A stretch of DNA of 64,000 bases, taken from NCBI GenBank assembly GCA_963740835.1, contig CAVUFH010000007.1, positions 1-64,000 on the forward strand, given 5' to 3'. This document shows, piece by piece, positions 18,030-26,468 of this stretch (the stretch's first letter is position 1; every line of letters begins with the position of its first letter). A program made the translations under genes and the position numbers. The stretch is from CAVUFH01 sp963740835. GTDB lineage: Bacteria; Actinomycetota; Acidimicrobiia; IMCC26256; PALSA-610. The notes under the pieces are model-generated. The model saw nothing but the letters and a program-made list of their open reading frames with translations, ran no database searches and had not been told where the DNA came from.

Positions 18030-21000
18030 ACGGCGCCACTCGTCTCGGTCGGAGAACGGGTGACGGGTGCGGCACGGCTGCGCCACCACAGCACCGCGGC
18101 TGCGATCCACAGCAGCAACTCGACAACGATGAACAGGCGGCGAGGACCGCCCGCGAACGACAGGTCGACCTTGCCCCGGTTGCGCATGTCGAAGCCGTTC
18201 GTCCATCCGAACGCATCACCGCGCGGCGCGCGCTCGCCGTCGACCGACGCGTGCCAACCGGAGTTGGCGGACTCGGCCCAGAGCAACGTGCCCGGTCCGG
18301 CCGGATCCGAACCGGAGAGCGGCCCCTTGACGGGCGACGCCGGAGGAAGCGCGGTGCGCTGCGCGGCCGCGAGCGGATCCGGGCTGTCGACCGGCACGTC
18401 CGTGCCCGGGGGAACCACCGCGCGGCCGGGCAACCACGCCTGGTTCTCGTACACCACTGCGCCGGGCTCGATGCGCGACACCGCGAGGTCGAGCTGCGCG
18501 GCGAGTGAGTCCGTGAGCGCGGGATCGGGGCGTCCGCGTGCGCCGGAGTCGGGCGCGGCGCGGGTGATCAGCGCGACGTACCGCACGCCCGTGGGCCCGA
18601 GCAGATGTCCGAGCCGGATCGTGTCCTGATCCTGAACGAGAGCGATTGCGTTCCCGAGGACGCGTTCCGCGTGACCTTCGGGCGGTGCCCACAACGCCCG
18701 CGCGTCGCCCGGCCCCTGCCGAGTGAGCCCGTAGCCGACGCCGTCGGCGACCTTCGCGTCGGTGGGCATGATCGTCGGGTCGCCGATCCACAGCACCTTG
18801 AAGTCGCCGTTGTCTCGCTCCTCGTTCATCCACGCGAAGCGGGTGGGCCAGTCATCGTTGGACATTCCCCAACGGCCGTCGAGCGTGTCCGCCGCGAACC
18901 CGATCACCGGCAGCGCGATGCCGACGGCCGCCGCCACCGCCGCGAACTGCCGCCAGCCGAAGTGGAACGTGCGCAGGTCCTCGAGGAACGCAGCAACACC
19001 GAGCCCAGCGGCGAGCGCCAGGCCGAGCGCGGCAGGTACGAGCACGCCTTCCGGTGCGGGAACCGACGCGTGCACATCGAGGCGCGACGGGAGCCACGCG
19101 GCACGCGAACGACAGCAGCGCGAGCATCCACGCCCGACCGGCCCACGCCAGCCGCTCACCGGTCGCGACCACGAGGGGCAGGGCCGCGGCGACGAGCAGC
19201 CCGACGGCACCCAACCCCGCGCCGGACGCGCCCGTGTGGAAGGCGATGACGTCGGCCAGACGCAAGGGCGCGCGCGGATACCGCCCGAACGTGGCGGGAT
19301 CGGCGCCGAACAACGTCAGCGACCACGGCACCAAGAGGATCGCGGCGCCGAGCGTGGCGGCCGCGGCCGCGGCCGCCGACCGGGCGACGGTGTGCGCGCC
19401 ACCGACCAACGGCCACGCAAGCGCGAAGCCCGCAACCATGAACAGCGCGAGCAGCAACGCGGGCGGCCACGCCGATGTCACGACGAGAAGAAGCAGCGCG
19501 ATCGTCGCGGCCGCGTGCATGCGAGTGCGACGATCCGCGCCGGCCGCCGACGCGCGCAGCAGCGCGCTCATCACGAATGGCGCCAGCCCGAAGCACACGA
19601 GCGGGCCGAGCTGCCCTTCCGCGATCGCGTTGCGCACGATCGGGTTGATCGCATACGCCACGGACGCGGCGACGGCGGGTGCGGCCGTGCCCGCGAGCGG
19701 ACGGACCAGCCGGTACGCACCGAACGCACCGAGTGGCAGTGCACCCGCGACCACGAGCGTGCGGCCGAGGTCGCTATCGCCCAGGAGCGCGGTCGAGAGC
19801 AGCGCCATCAGCCCGAACACGGGTGACGCGGCGGTGTCGGCGCCCATCATCGCGTAGCGCCAGGGTGCAAAGAACGTAGACCACAGCGAACCTGCGCCGG
19901 GCCAGTCCTGGAAGCTACCGACCTCCGGCACCCGATCGAGAACGAACGACCGCGACCCGAACGCGATCAGGAACGCGAGTCCGATCGCAGCAACGACGTG
20001 GAACGTACGGGCTCGCGTGCTCACGTCCGAGACCGCGGCTCGCGTGCGGTTCGAGACTTCTGCGAGGCGATCGCCGGCGTGCAACCGGTAGGAGACGATC
20101 GTGCGCACGCGCGCGCTGCCTCGCACCATGAGGTCGCGGACGTCGCCGTCGTCGACGCGTCGCATCCGCTGCGTCGACGCGCGCGCACTCCGGATGCCGG
20201 TGCCCCGACCGAACGCAGAGAACCAACCCGCGAGCAACGCGCGCGCCCGAGCCGGACGGCGCGTGAACACGAGCGCGACCGCCTCGGCGACGTTCAACAA
20301 GAACGCGAGCGGCAACACCCACAGCAACGCGACCGGCGAGTAGGACTTGGCGAGCACCCGCACCCGACTGCGGGTGAATGCCTTGAGGTCACCTTGGTCG
20401 TTGCGGCTCGTCGGCCTCGTGTCCTGGACCGTCGACCGTCGGTGGCGGACGCGGGCGTCGGGCGCGACGAGCACGCGCGCCCCGGCGAGCCGCGCCCGCC
20501 AGCACAGATCGAGATCGTCGGAGCCCGGGAACGTCGCGGGGTCGAAGCCGCCGAGCTCGTGGAAGAGGTCGGTGCGGACGAGCATGACGGCGTCCGAAAC
20601 GAAGAAGACGTCGCGTACCGCGTCGTGCTGCTCCTGGTCGATCTCGCCGGGCTCGATGCCCGAGAAGGGGACGCCGTAGTGGTCGACCGCCATCCCGACC
20701 TCGAGCAGCACCTCGGGGTGCTCGTAGTCCACGAGCTTGGGCCCCACGATGCCCGCGTTCGAGCGATACGCCTCCTCGACCATCACGCTGACCGCATCGG
20801 GGCCGAGCACGACATCGTCGTGGCAGAAGAGCAGGAACGTGGCCCCCTCCACGAGCGCCATCGCGTCGTTCGCGGCGGCCGCGAAGCCGACGTTGCTGTC
20901 CAGCCGGCGCACGAAGGCCCGCGGCATCGCGGTCGCGATGCGCGGCGTCGGGTCGTCGCTCGAGCCGCTGTCGAGCACGAGCACCGAAAGCGACGGGTAC

Positions 21001-21224
21001 TCCTGGGCCGCGAGGCTCTCGAGCGCGTCCTCCAGCCAGGGACCGGGGTCGCTCGTCACGAGGATGGCGACGACGGCGGGAGCGACTTCCGGGGTGACCT
21101 CGTCGGGGGCCGCAGGCTCCGCGGCATCCGATTCGGGCGAATCGGGGTCCGCGCGCCCCTCCTCGTCGTCCTCGATGGGCGGGGGGAGGAGATCGGCTCC
21201 GGGAGTCGGATCGGGCGTCTCCAT
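18026..21224 (-). CDS. GT2-GT-C fusion glycosyltransferase, interrupted by a frame change
   Basis: About 1066 residues if restored. After an acidic Pro-rich tail comes a GT-A domain (VVAILVTSDPGPWLEDALESL, metal site CHDDVVLG, SDDLDLCWRARLAGARV), then a polytopic membrane region (LLWVLPLAFLLNVAEAVALV; many Ala/Leu helices) and a soluble C-terminal segment ending in a last helix (LFIVVELLLWIAAAVLWW). The 5' frame holds from 21224 to about 19110; after that the coding frame is the one running to 18026 (AAWLPSRLDVHASVPAPEG). The span is 3199 bases, again one over a multiple of three. GTG 21269 is an alternative start. Such GT2 giants precede DUF5719 genes in many actinobacteria; an envelope glycan role is inferred. 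Confidence 0.75.
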
Positions 21225-21268
21225 GGGCCGGGCGAGGATAGCGGTCCGGGCGTTTGTGCCACTGATCA

Positions 21269-21316
21269 CGAGTGCTTGCTATTGCTAGCATTTCGCGCTA
21301 TAGTCGCGAGCACTCG
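21269..21316. promoter_or_regulatory. Inverted repeat enclosing a promoter (possible operator)
   Basis: CGAGTGCT (21269-21276) and AGCACTCG (21309-21316) are perfect inverted arms on either side of a sigma-70-like promoter. Between them lies the 8-base palindrome TGCTAGCA (21283-21290). The layout suggests binding of a dimeric regulator around the promoter. The regulator is not known. Confidence 0.4.
21276..21304 (+). promoter_or_regulatory. Sigma-70-like promoter
   Basis: TTGCTA (21276-21281), a 17-base spacer and TATAGT (21299-21304) form a good -35/-10 pair in an otherwise GC-rich intergenic space, about 98 bases upstream of the ATG at 21402. It is the most AT-rich spot in this part of the window. 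Confidence 0.55.
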
Positions 21317-21401
21317 TCGCCCGGCACAATCGTTGTCGGCCGGGGGCACCGCCCATCCGGCGCCGCGCCCCCGGGACGCGTTCCCCGAAGGAGCAAGCAC
21401 C

Positions 21402-21797
21402 ATGGATGTCCGCAAATCGTTCAGCGACGCCGGTTACATCGCCGTCGGCCTCGGCGTGATGGGGTTCCAGCGGGCGCAGGTGCGCCGCCGGCAGCTCCAG
21501 GAGCACGTGCAGAGCGCCGGTTCGTGCGTGGCGAGCAAGGCCGGGGAGCTCCAGGACCGCGTCGGTACGCACGGTCGCAACCTCGACAGCAAGGCGCGCG
21601 AGGCGCGCGGCGTCGCCGAAGGCACGGTGAACCAGACCGTGTCCCGTGTGCACGAGCTCGCCTCCGAGGTCACGACCCGCGTCGAGCCCGTCATCGTGCA
21701 GGTACAGGCAACGGCCGCCGAGCTGCCCGAGCGGTTCGCGCAGGCGATCGAGCCGGTCGCCGCGCGCGTGCGTGAGCGCTTCACCAGCGCCGCCTGA
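21402..21797 (+). CDS. Small helical (coiled-coil-like) protein
   Basis: 131 residues with ATG 21402 and GAAGGAG eight bases upstream. The N-terminus (DAGYIAVGLGVMGFQRAQ) is weakly hydrophobic and may touch the membrane. The rest is a long run of amphipathic helix rich in Arg, Glu, Ala, Val and Gln (RRRQLQEHVQSAGSC, ELQDRVGTHGRNLDSKAREA, VHELASEVTTRVEPVIVQVQ), similar in character to phasins, apolipoproteins or heparin-binding hemagglutinin; I cannot assign it to a family. It stands alone behind a promoter, with a hairpin after its stop, where related genomes carry whiB upstream of cofD. Confidence 0.75.
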   Translation: MDVRKSFSDAGYIAVGLGVMGFQRAQVRRRQLQEHVQSAGSCVASKAGELQDRVGTHGRNLDSKAREARGVAEGTVNQTVSRVHELASEVTTRVEPVIVQVQATAAELPERFAQAIEPVAARVRERFTSAA

Positions 21798-21833
21798 GCA
21801 CCGGCTCCTCACCGCTTTCCGTTTCGGCCGAAC

Positions 21834-21865
21834 GATCGGCGGTTCCCACATGGGAGCCGCCGATC
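21834..21865 (+). terminator. Hairpin after the helical-protein gene
   Basis: A 15-bp stem with one G-T pair (arms 21834-21848 and 21851-21865, GATCGGCGG...CCGCCGATC) followed by TTCTGTGT. It lies 37 bases after the stop at 21797 and is a plausible intrinsic terminator, although the stem tip has only two unpaired bases and must open to form a loop. Confidence 0.6.
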
Positions 21866-21877
21866 TTCTGTGTCGAT

Positions 21878-22115
21878 GGCTCCCTCGCTGCGCGCCACCC
21901 GGGCGGCTGCGCCGCAAGCGGGGCTTCGCTCCGTCCGCACTCCTCCACGGCTCCCTCGCTGCGCGACCGGGCGGCTGCGCCGCAAGCGGGGCTTCGCTCC
22001 GTCCGCACTCCTCCACGGCTCCCTCGCTGCGCGCCGCCCGGGCGGCTGCGCCGCAAGCGGGGCTTCGCTCCGTCCGCACTCCTCCACGGCTCCCTCGCTT
22101 CGCTCCGTCCGCACG
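21878..22115. repeat. Tandem repeat of a ~70-bp unit (3.4 copies) in the 342-base gap before cofD
   Basis: Copies begin at 21878, 21949, 22017 and 22088 (71, 68 and 71 bases, then a 28-base partial). Each unit starts GGCTCCCTCGCTGCGCG, continues through CGGCTGCGCCGCAAGCGG and ends TCCGTCCGCACTCCTCCAC. Within a unit the palindromic pieces GGCTGCGCCGC and CGGGGCTTCGCTCCG can fold. The array fills most of the 342-base gap between 21797 and 22139. I see no convincing gene in it; open frames across it only reflect the repeat. Confidence 0.85.
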
Positions 22116-22138
22116 GTTTGGGCGATTAGCCTGCTGCC

Positions 22139-23077
22139 GTGCTCGCGGCCCTCGCCGGCGGTGTCGGTGCCGCCCGTTTCCTCGCCGGTCTCGTCCGTGC
22201 GGTCCCGCCGTCGGAGATCGTCGCGATCGTCAACACGGCTGACGACGACCGCTTTCACGGCCTCTACGTGTCCCCTGACCTGGACTCGGTGACGTACACG
22301 CTCGCCGGCGCGTCGAATGCGGTGCAGGGCTGGGGGCTCGAAGGCGAGACGTTCGCCACCCTCGACGCGTTGCAGCGCTACGACCTCGACACGTGGTTCC
22401 GCCTGGGGGACAAGGACCTCGCGACCCACCTCTACCGCACCGAGCGGCTCCGCCTCGGGGCTTCGCTCTCCCAGGTGACGACCGAGATCGCCACGGCTTG
22501 GGGCGTCGGGATCCGCATCGTCCCGATGAGCGACGACCCGGTCCGCACGCGCATCGAGGTGCGCACCGGAGAAGGGGACCGGGCTGAGCTCGCGATGCAG
22601 GAGTGGTTCGTCCGCGATCGCACGGAACCCGAGGTGACGGGCGTGCACTTCGCCGGTGCCGTCGACGCCCGGGCCGCGCCCGGCGTGCTCGAAGCGATCC
22701 GGACCGCCGAGACCGTGATCGTGTGTCCGTCGAACCCGGTGATCTCGATCGGACCGATCCTCGCGGTTCCGGGCGTGCGCGACGCGCTGCAGGCCCGGCG
22801 CAGCCGCGTCGTCGCGGTGAGCCCGATCGTCGGGGGCGCGCCGGTCAAGGGGCCCGCCGACCGATTGATGGCGCCGCTCGGGATCGAGGTGTCGTGTGTG
22901 GGCGTCGCGCGCGCGTATGCGGAGTTCTGCAGCACGCTCGTCATCGACGCGGTCGATGCCCATCAGGTCGAAGCGGTCGAAGCGGCCGGAGTGCATGCCG
23001 TCGTCGCCGACACCATGATGCGCAGCCCGGAAGTCGCGGCCGAACTGGCCCGGCGCGCGCTCGCGGCCGTCGCCTGA
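22139..23077 (+). CDS. cofD: 2-phospho-L-lactate (phosphoenolpyruvyl) transferase, F420 biosynthesis
   Basis: 312-residue CofD/FbiA. It joins the phospho-lactyl or phosphoenolpyruvyl group to the deazaflavin Fo to give F420-0 or its dehydro form. Family marks are LAGGVGAARFLAGLVRAV (phosphate loop), IVNTADDDRFHGLYVSPDLDSVTYTLAG (metal-binding Asp residues), WFRLGDKDLATHLYRTERL and VCPSNPVISIGPIL. GTG 22139 is the start because homology begins at once (LAALAGGVGAARF). cofE follows about 12 bases after the TGA. The gene corresponds to fbiA of mycobacteria. Confidence 0.93.
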   Translation: MLAALAGGVGAARFLAGLVRAVPPSEIVAIVNTADDDRFHGLYVSPDLDSVTYTLAGASNAVQGWGLEGETFATLDALQRYDLDTWFRLGDKDLATHLYRTERLRLGASLSQVTTEIATAWGVGIRIVPMSDDPVRTRIEVRTGEGDRAELAMQEWFVRDRTEPEVTGVHFAGAVDARAAPGVLEAIRTAETVIVCPSNPVISIGPILAVPGVRDALQARRSRVVAVSPIVGGAPVKGPADRLMAPLGIEVSCVGVARAYAEFCSTLVIDAVDAHQVEAVEAAGVHAVVADTMMRSPEVAAELARRALAAVA

Positions 23078-23088
23078 CTGCCGTCGAC

Positions 23089-23802
23089 GTGGCGGCCTCA
23101 CTCACCATCTGGGCGGTCGAAGGCATCGGCGAGGTCCGGCCCGGATCCGAGATCGCCGAGCTGCTGATCGACGCGGCGCGGGCACAGAGCACGCCGCTCG
23201 TAACGGGCGACTGCCTGGTCGTCACGCAGAAGATCGTGTCGAAAGCGGAAGGCCGGCTCGTGGCGCTCGACCCCGACGACATCGCGGCGCGGCACGAGCT
23301 CGTCGAGTCTGAGTCCGTGCGCGTCGTCCGGCGACGGGGCGATCTCATCATCAGCGAGACGCGCCACGGGTTCGTGTGCGCCAACGCGGGAATCGATCTC
23401 TCGAATGTGGAAGCCGGGCAAGCCGCGCTCCTGCCCATCGATCCCGACCGATCCGCGAAGCACATCCGCGACGCGGTGCGCGCGCGGGCGGGCGTCGACA
23501 TCGCCGTCATCGTCTCCGACACGTTCGGCCGTGCGTGGCGCCGTGGGCTCACGGATGTCGCGATCGGCGTGAGCGGGATCGCCGCGGTCGTCGACCTGCG
23601 CGAGACGCCCGACGCGCTCGGCCGCATCCTGCACGTGACCGAGGTCGCGATCGCGGACGAGATCGCAGCCGCGGCGGAGCTCGTCATGGGCAAGGCCGCG
23701 GGCGTACCCGTCGCGATCGTGCGCGGCCTCGACGCCGCGTGGTTCGGTGAGGGTTCCTACCGCGACCTCATTCGTCCACCGCACGAGGACCTGTTCCGAT
23801 GA
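23089..23802 (+). CDS. cofE: Coenzyme F420-0:L-glutamate ligase
   Basis: 237 residues. CofE adds glutamates to F420-0 with GTP. Visible motifs are EGIGEVRPGSEIAELLIDA, LVVTQKIVSKAEGRLV, GDLIISETRHGFVCANAGIDLSNV (substrate/metal site), DTFGRAWRRGLTDVAIGVSGI and the C-terminal GEGSYRDLIRPPHEDLF. It contains only the ligase half of the mycobacterial FbiB fusion; the reductase half is the next gene, joined through ATGA. The start is GTG 23089; a CTG overlapping the cofD stop would add only five residues. Confidence 0.92.
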   Translation: MAASLTIWAVEGIGEVRPGSEIAELLIDAARAQSTPLVTGDCLVVTQKIVSKAEGRLVALDPDDIAARHELVESESVRVVRRRGDLIISETRHGFVCANAGIDLSNVEAGQAALLPIDPDRSAKHIRDAVRARAGVDIAVIVSDTFGRAWRRGLTDVAIGVSGIAAVVDLRETPDALGRILHVTEVAIADEIAAAAELVMGKAAGVPVAIVRGLDAAWFGEGSYRDLIRPPHEDLFR

Positions 23803-24416
23803 CGGCGACGTACGTGCCCGCGTTCTTGGATGCGCGCCGCTCGATTCGTGCGTTCCGCCCCGAGCCGGTCGCACGCGACGCTCTGGACGCGCTCATCTCG
23901 GCCGCGTGCATCGCCCCCGCCCCGCACCACTCGCGTCCGTGGCGGTTTGTGGCGGTCGACGGTGACGACGCCAAGGACACGCTCGCGGCGGGCATGGGCG
24001 CGCGCTGGCGTGTCGACCTCGCAGGCGACGGCGTCGCGCCCAACCGCGTCGACGAACTGGTCGCGGCATCACACGCCAAGCTGGTGCAGGCGCCCGCGCT
24101 CGTGCTCGGTTGCCTCACCTGGGACGGCCTCGACCGCTACCCCGACGAACGGCGCCGCCGGGCCGAGTGGGGCATGGCGCTGCTGTCGCTCGGCGCCGCG
24201 GTCGAGAACCTCATGCTCGCGGCAGCCGACCGCGGTCTCGCTTCCTGCTGGGTCGCGGCGCCGATCTTCTGTCCCGAGGCAGCGCGCGATGCGCTCGCCC
24301 TGCCCGCCGAGTGGCTCCCCCACGCCCTCGTGATGGTCGGGCATCCGGACCCCGGTTACGTCGGCCGCGTCCGCCCGCCCCTCCCGCTCGACGACCTCCG
24401 CACCTTCCGTCCGTAG
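23799..24416 (+). CDS. Nitroreductase-family protein (FbiB C-terminal-like)
   Basis: 205 residues of the FMN-dependent nitroreductase fold: FLDARRSIRAFRPEPVARDAL (RRSxRxF FMN phosphate site), CIAPAPHHSRPWRFVAV, and GMALLSLGAAVENLMLAAADRGLASCWVAAP. Its start overlaps cofE (ATGA). In mycobacteria the same fold is the C-terminal half of FbiB and reduces dehydro-F420-0 with FMNH2, so this is very likely the separate reductase that completes F420 here. The gene ends just before a hairpin shared with the convergent AbiEi-like gene. Confidence 0.88.
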   Translation: MTATYVPAFLDARRSIRAFRPEPVARDALDALISAACIAPAPHHSRPWRFVAVDGDDAKDTLAAGMGARWRVDLAGDGVAPNRVDELVAASHAKLVQAPALVLGCLTWDGLDRYPDERRRRAEWGMALLSLGAAVENLMLAAADRGLASCWVAAPIFCPEAARDALALPAEWLPHALVMVGHPDPGYVGRVRPPLPLDDLRTFRP

Positions 24417-24421
24417 CACTT

Positions 24422-24472
24422 CGAACTTGCGTGACTTCACCCCCGTCACGGTGGGTGAACTCACGCACTTCG
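24422..24472. repeat. Hairpin at the 3' end of the AbiEi-like gene, shares a 17-base sequence with 25424-25474
   Basis: Arms 24422-24442 and 24453-24472 pair imperfectly (core CTTGCGTGA..TTCACCC against GGGTGAA..TCACGCA). The right arm, GTGGGTGAACTCACGCA (24451-24467), is repeated exactly at 25453-25469. The hairpin lies between convergent stops and may act as a bidirectional terminator. The AbiEi-like stop codon (24461-24463) falls inside it. Confidence 0.65.
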
Positions 24473-25387
24473 GGTGGCGGTGGCACGCAGCGCGGCCGCG
24501 AGTTCGGCGCCCCCACTGAGCAGGTCGCGGTGGCGGGCAACGACCGGATGCCAACCCGCAGCCCAGATGCGGTTCCGCCGGCCGTTGTCACGCGCGATCT
24601 GGAACTCGTCCGAATGCTCTTGTTTGGAGTCGTAGTCGACCGTCGCCTTCCATTCGACGATCGCCGCGTCGACGCGCGCAACGAAGCGACCGTTTCTGTC
24701 GAAGATCTCGAATTGCGGCACGGCGGTCGGGAGGTCGTGAGCGCGCAGGACTTGGAGCAGCAGCGTCTCCATCTCGCTGTCGGTCGCCCGCTGCGTGGGA
24801 TCCCATCGCTCGAGGGCGACGCGCAACGCTCGACTGCCGGGCACACCACGGCCCGCGTGCCGCTGAAACACGCGCAGCATCGAGTCGTAGGTGATCAAGC
24901 GCTTCCGCCGAAGGGCTTGGAGCACCGATTCTGCGAAGTCGGGTGAGCGGTGCATCCCCGCGAGTTGCAGCGCCAGGAGTTCCGGTCGCACGACCGGCAA
25001 GTCCTGGATCAGTTGCGTGTCCTCGGGGGTGACCCGAAATCGCTCGTGCACGACGAGGCCCGACTGCACCGTGCGGAACCACCGGGGGCACGTGATCTCG
25101 AGGATGTCGCGGCGCGCGCCAGGCACCGCGTGGTAGGCCGCCGCGGTGCTGTGCGACACGGCCGCGTTCGGCGCACCCGCAAGGCACGCGGCGCGAAGTT
25201 CGCCGGCGCGCGTGAGCGGAGCGCCTGCGACTCGGTAGACGCCTCGGTACATGCGGATCCACGAATCGCGAGCCCGGCGCTCGATCTGCCGTTCTGAGAG
25301 CCCGGCGCGGGCGGCATCGACCAGCGAGAAGACGCCATCGTGCGCGGCCGCCCACGCGTGGAGCGTGTCGTCTTCCTCCGTGAACAT
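24461..25387 (-). CDS. AbiEi-antitoxin-like / DUF559-like protein
   Basis: 308 residues. The N-terminus (HAWAAAHDGVFSLVDAARAGLSERQIERRARDSWIRMYRGVYRVAG) is the winged-helix found in AbiEi-type antitoxins of type IV toxin-antitoxin systems. The C-terminal third (VPQFEIFDRNGRFVARVDAAIVEWKATVDYDSKQEH) looks like a PD-(D/E)xK/Vsr-type nuclease fold (DUF559), with D..A..EWK as a possible catalytic set. This fusion is common in actinobacteria as a solitary gene; no AbiEii toxin lies beside it. ATG 25387 has no clear ribosome site. The gene separates the F420 genes from the polysaccharide block and is bracketed by related repeats. Confidence 0.75.
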   Translation of the reverse strand: MFTEEDDTLHAWAAAHDGVFSLVDAARAGLSERQIERRARDSWIRMYRGVYRVAGAPLTRAGELRAACLAGAPNAAVSHSTAAAYHAVPGARRDILEITCPRWFRTVQSGLVVHERFRVTPEDTQLIQDLPVVRPELLALQLAGMHRSPDFAESVLQALRRKRLITYDSMLRVFQRHAGRGVPGSRALRVALERWDPTQRATDSEMETLLLQVLRAHDLPTAVPQFEIFDRNGRFVARVDAAIVEWKATVDYDSKQEHSDEFQIARDNGRRNRIWAAGWHPVVARHRDLLSGGAELAAALRATATRSA

Positions 25388-25423
25388 GGCTCGGGATAGT
25401 GCCAAGCCCCTGCGACACCTACC

Positions 25424-25474
25424 GTTCTTGCGTGAGTTCACCCCCTGCCAGGGTGGGTGAACTCACGCAAGAAC
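25424..25474. repeat. Perfect 20-bp inverted repeat upstream of the AbiEi-like gene
   Basis: GTTCTTGCGTGAGTTCACCC (25424-25443) and its exact complement at 25455-25474 enclose an 11-base loop. It sits eight bases past the epimerase stop and 37 bases before the AbiEi-like start, so it may terminate the polysaccharide transcript or act as an operator. Its right arm contains the 17-base sequence also found at 24451-24467. Confidence 0.75.
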
Positions 25475-25481
25475 GCGAAGG

Positions 25482-26438
25482 TCAGCGGAGGCCGGCGCGG
25501 CGTTCACCCTTGAAGTGCTCCAGGGTGCGGGCGACGCCTTCGTCGAGGCTCGTCCACGGCTTCCAGCCGAGGTGGATGCCCGCCCGGGCAGGGTCGAGCG
25601 CGCTGCGCTCGACCTCGCCGGGGCGCGGCGGCTGGTAGCGCGCGGGCTGCTTGAAGCCGGTGAGGCGGGCCATGACGTCGAACAGTTGCTGCACGGACGT
25701 CTCGACGCCGGTGCCGATGTTCATCAACAGACCACCGCCCTTGTCGGCCGAGCGCACGAATGCGTCGACGACGTCGTCGACGTACACGAAGTCGCGCGTC
25801 TGGCTGCCGTCGCCGTAGATGACGGGCCGATCGTGGTGCAGCAACTTGCCCGCGAAGATCGCGATCACGCCCGATTCGCCGTGCACCGCCTGGCGCGGTC
25901 CGTACACGTTCGCGAGTGCGAGCGCGGTGTACTCGAGCCCGCGCACCGCTCGGTAGTAGTGCAGGTAGTCGCCAACCGCTTTCTTCGAGACGCCGTACGG
26001 CGACTCCGGACGCTGCGCGTGTCCCTCGCGTACCGGCACGTCGTCGGGGGGCCCGTAGAGCGTCCCGCCCGAACCTGCGAATACGACCTTGGACACGCCC
26101 GCAGTCAGCGCGCCTTCGCAGACGTTCAGCGATCCGAGGATGTTGACGATCGCGTCCTGCACGGGGCGCGCCACCGACGCGCGCACGTCCACTTGTGCAG
26201 CGAGGTGGAAGATGATGTCGGGGCGGCGATGGGCGACGAGCTCCACCATTGCGTGCGACGACACGTCGAGCCGGTGGAACGAAAACCGGTGACCGGGCAG
26301 CGAGCGCGCGTCGGCGAGGTTGCCGAGCGTGCCGGTCGAGAGGTCGTCGACGACGTCGACGCGCCAGTCCTCGGCGAGCAACCGGTCGACCAAGGTGGAA
26401 CCGATGAACCCGGCGCCGCCCGTCACCAAGGCTTTCAT
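25482..26438 (-). CDS. NAD-dependent nucleotide-sugar epimerase/dehydratase
   Basis: 318-residue extended SDR. MKALVTGGAGFIGSTLVDRL carries the NAD loop GGAGFIG, and SPYGVSKKAVGDYLHYYR the YxxxK catalytic pair; the serine position is FAGSGGTLYG. NVYGPRQAVHGESGVIAIF and YGDGSQTRDFVYVDDVV are usual for UDP-glucose 4-epimerase-like enzymes. The exact sugar is unclear. It starts about 30 bases after the nucleotidyltransferase gene and closes the minus-strand polysaccharide block; a strong hairpin follows. ATG 26438 is preferred over upstream codons because the Rossmann strand starts there. Confidence 0.88.
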   Translation of the reverse strand: MKALVTGGAGFIGSTLVDRLLAEDWRVDVVDDLSTGTLGNLADARSLPGHRFSFHRLDVSSHAMVELVAHRRPDIIFHLAAQVDVRASVARPVQDAIVNILGSLNVCEGALTAGVSKVVFAGSGGTLYGPPDDVPVREGHAQRPESPYGVSKKAVGDYLHYYRAVRGLEYTALALANVYGPRQAVHGESGVIAIFAGKLLHHDRPVIYGDGSQTRDFVYVDDVVDAFVRSADKGGGLLMNIGTGVETSVQQLFDVMARLTGFKQPARYQPPRPGEVERSALDPARAGIHLGWKPWTSLDEGVARTLEHFKGERRAGLR

Positions 26439-26468
26439 CGCGGGAACGCTACCCGCGCCGGCGTGCAC

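Noticed and set aside
21878..22115. CRISPR array or coding repeat
   Set aside because: Copies are directly joined, unit lengths are 68-71 bases so frame is not kept, and no spacers are present.
24461..25387. Complete AbiE toxin-antitoxin pair
   Set aside because: No nucleotidyltransferase toxin (AbiEii) lies on either side; only the antitoxin-like fusion is present.
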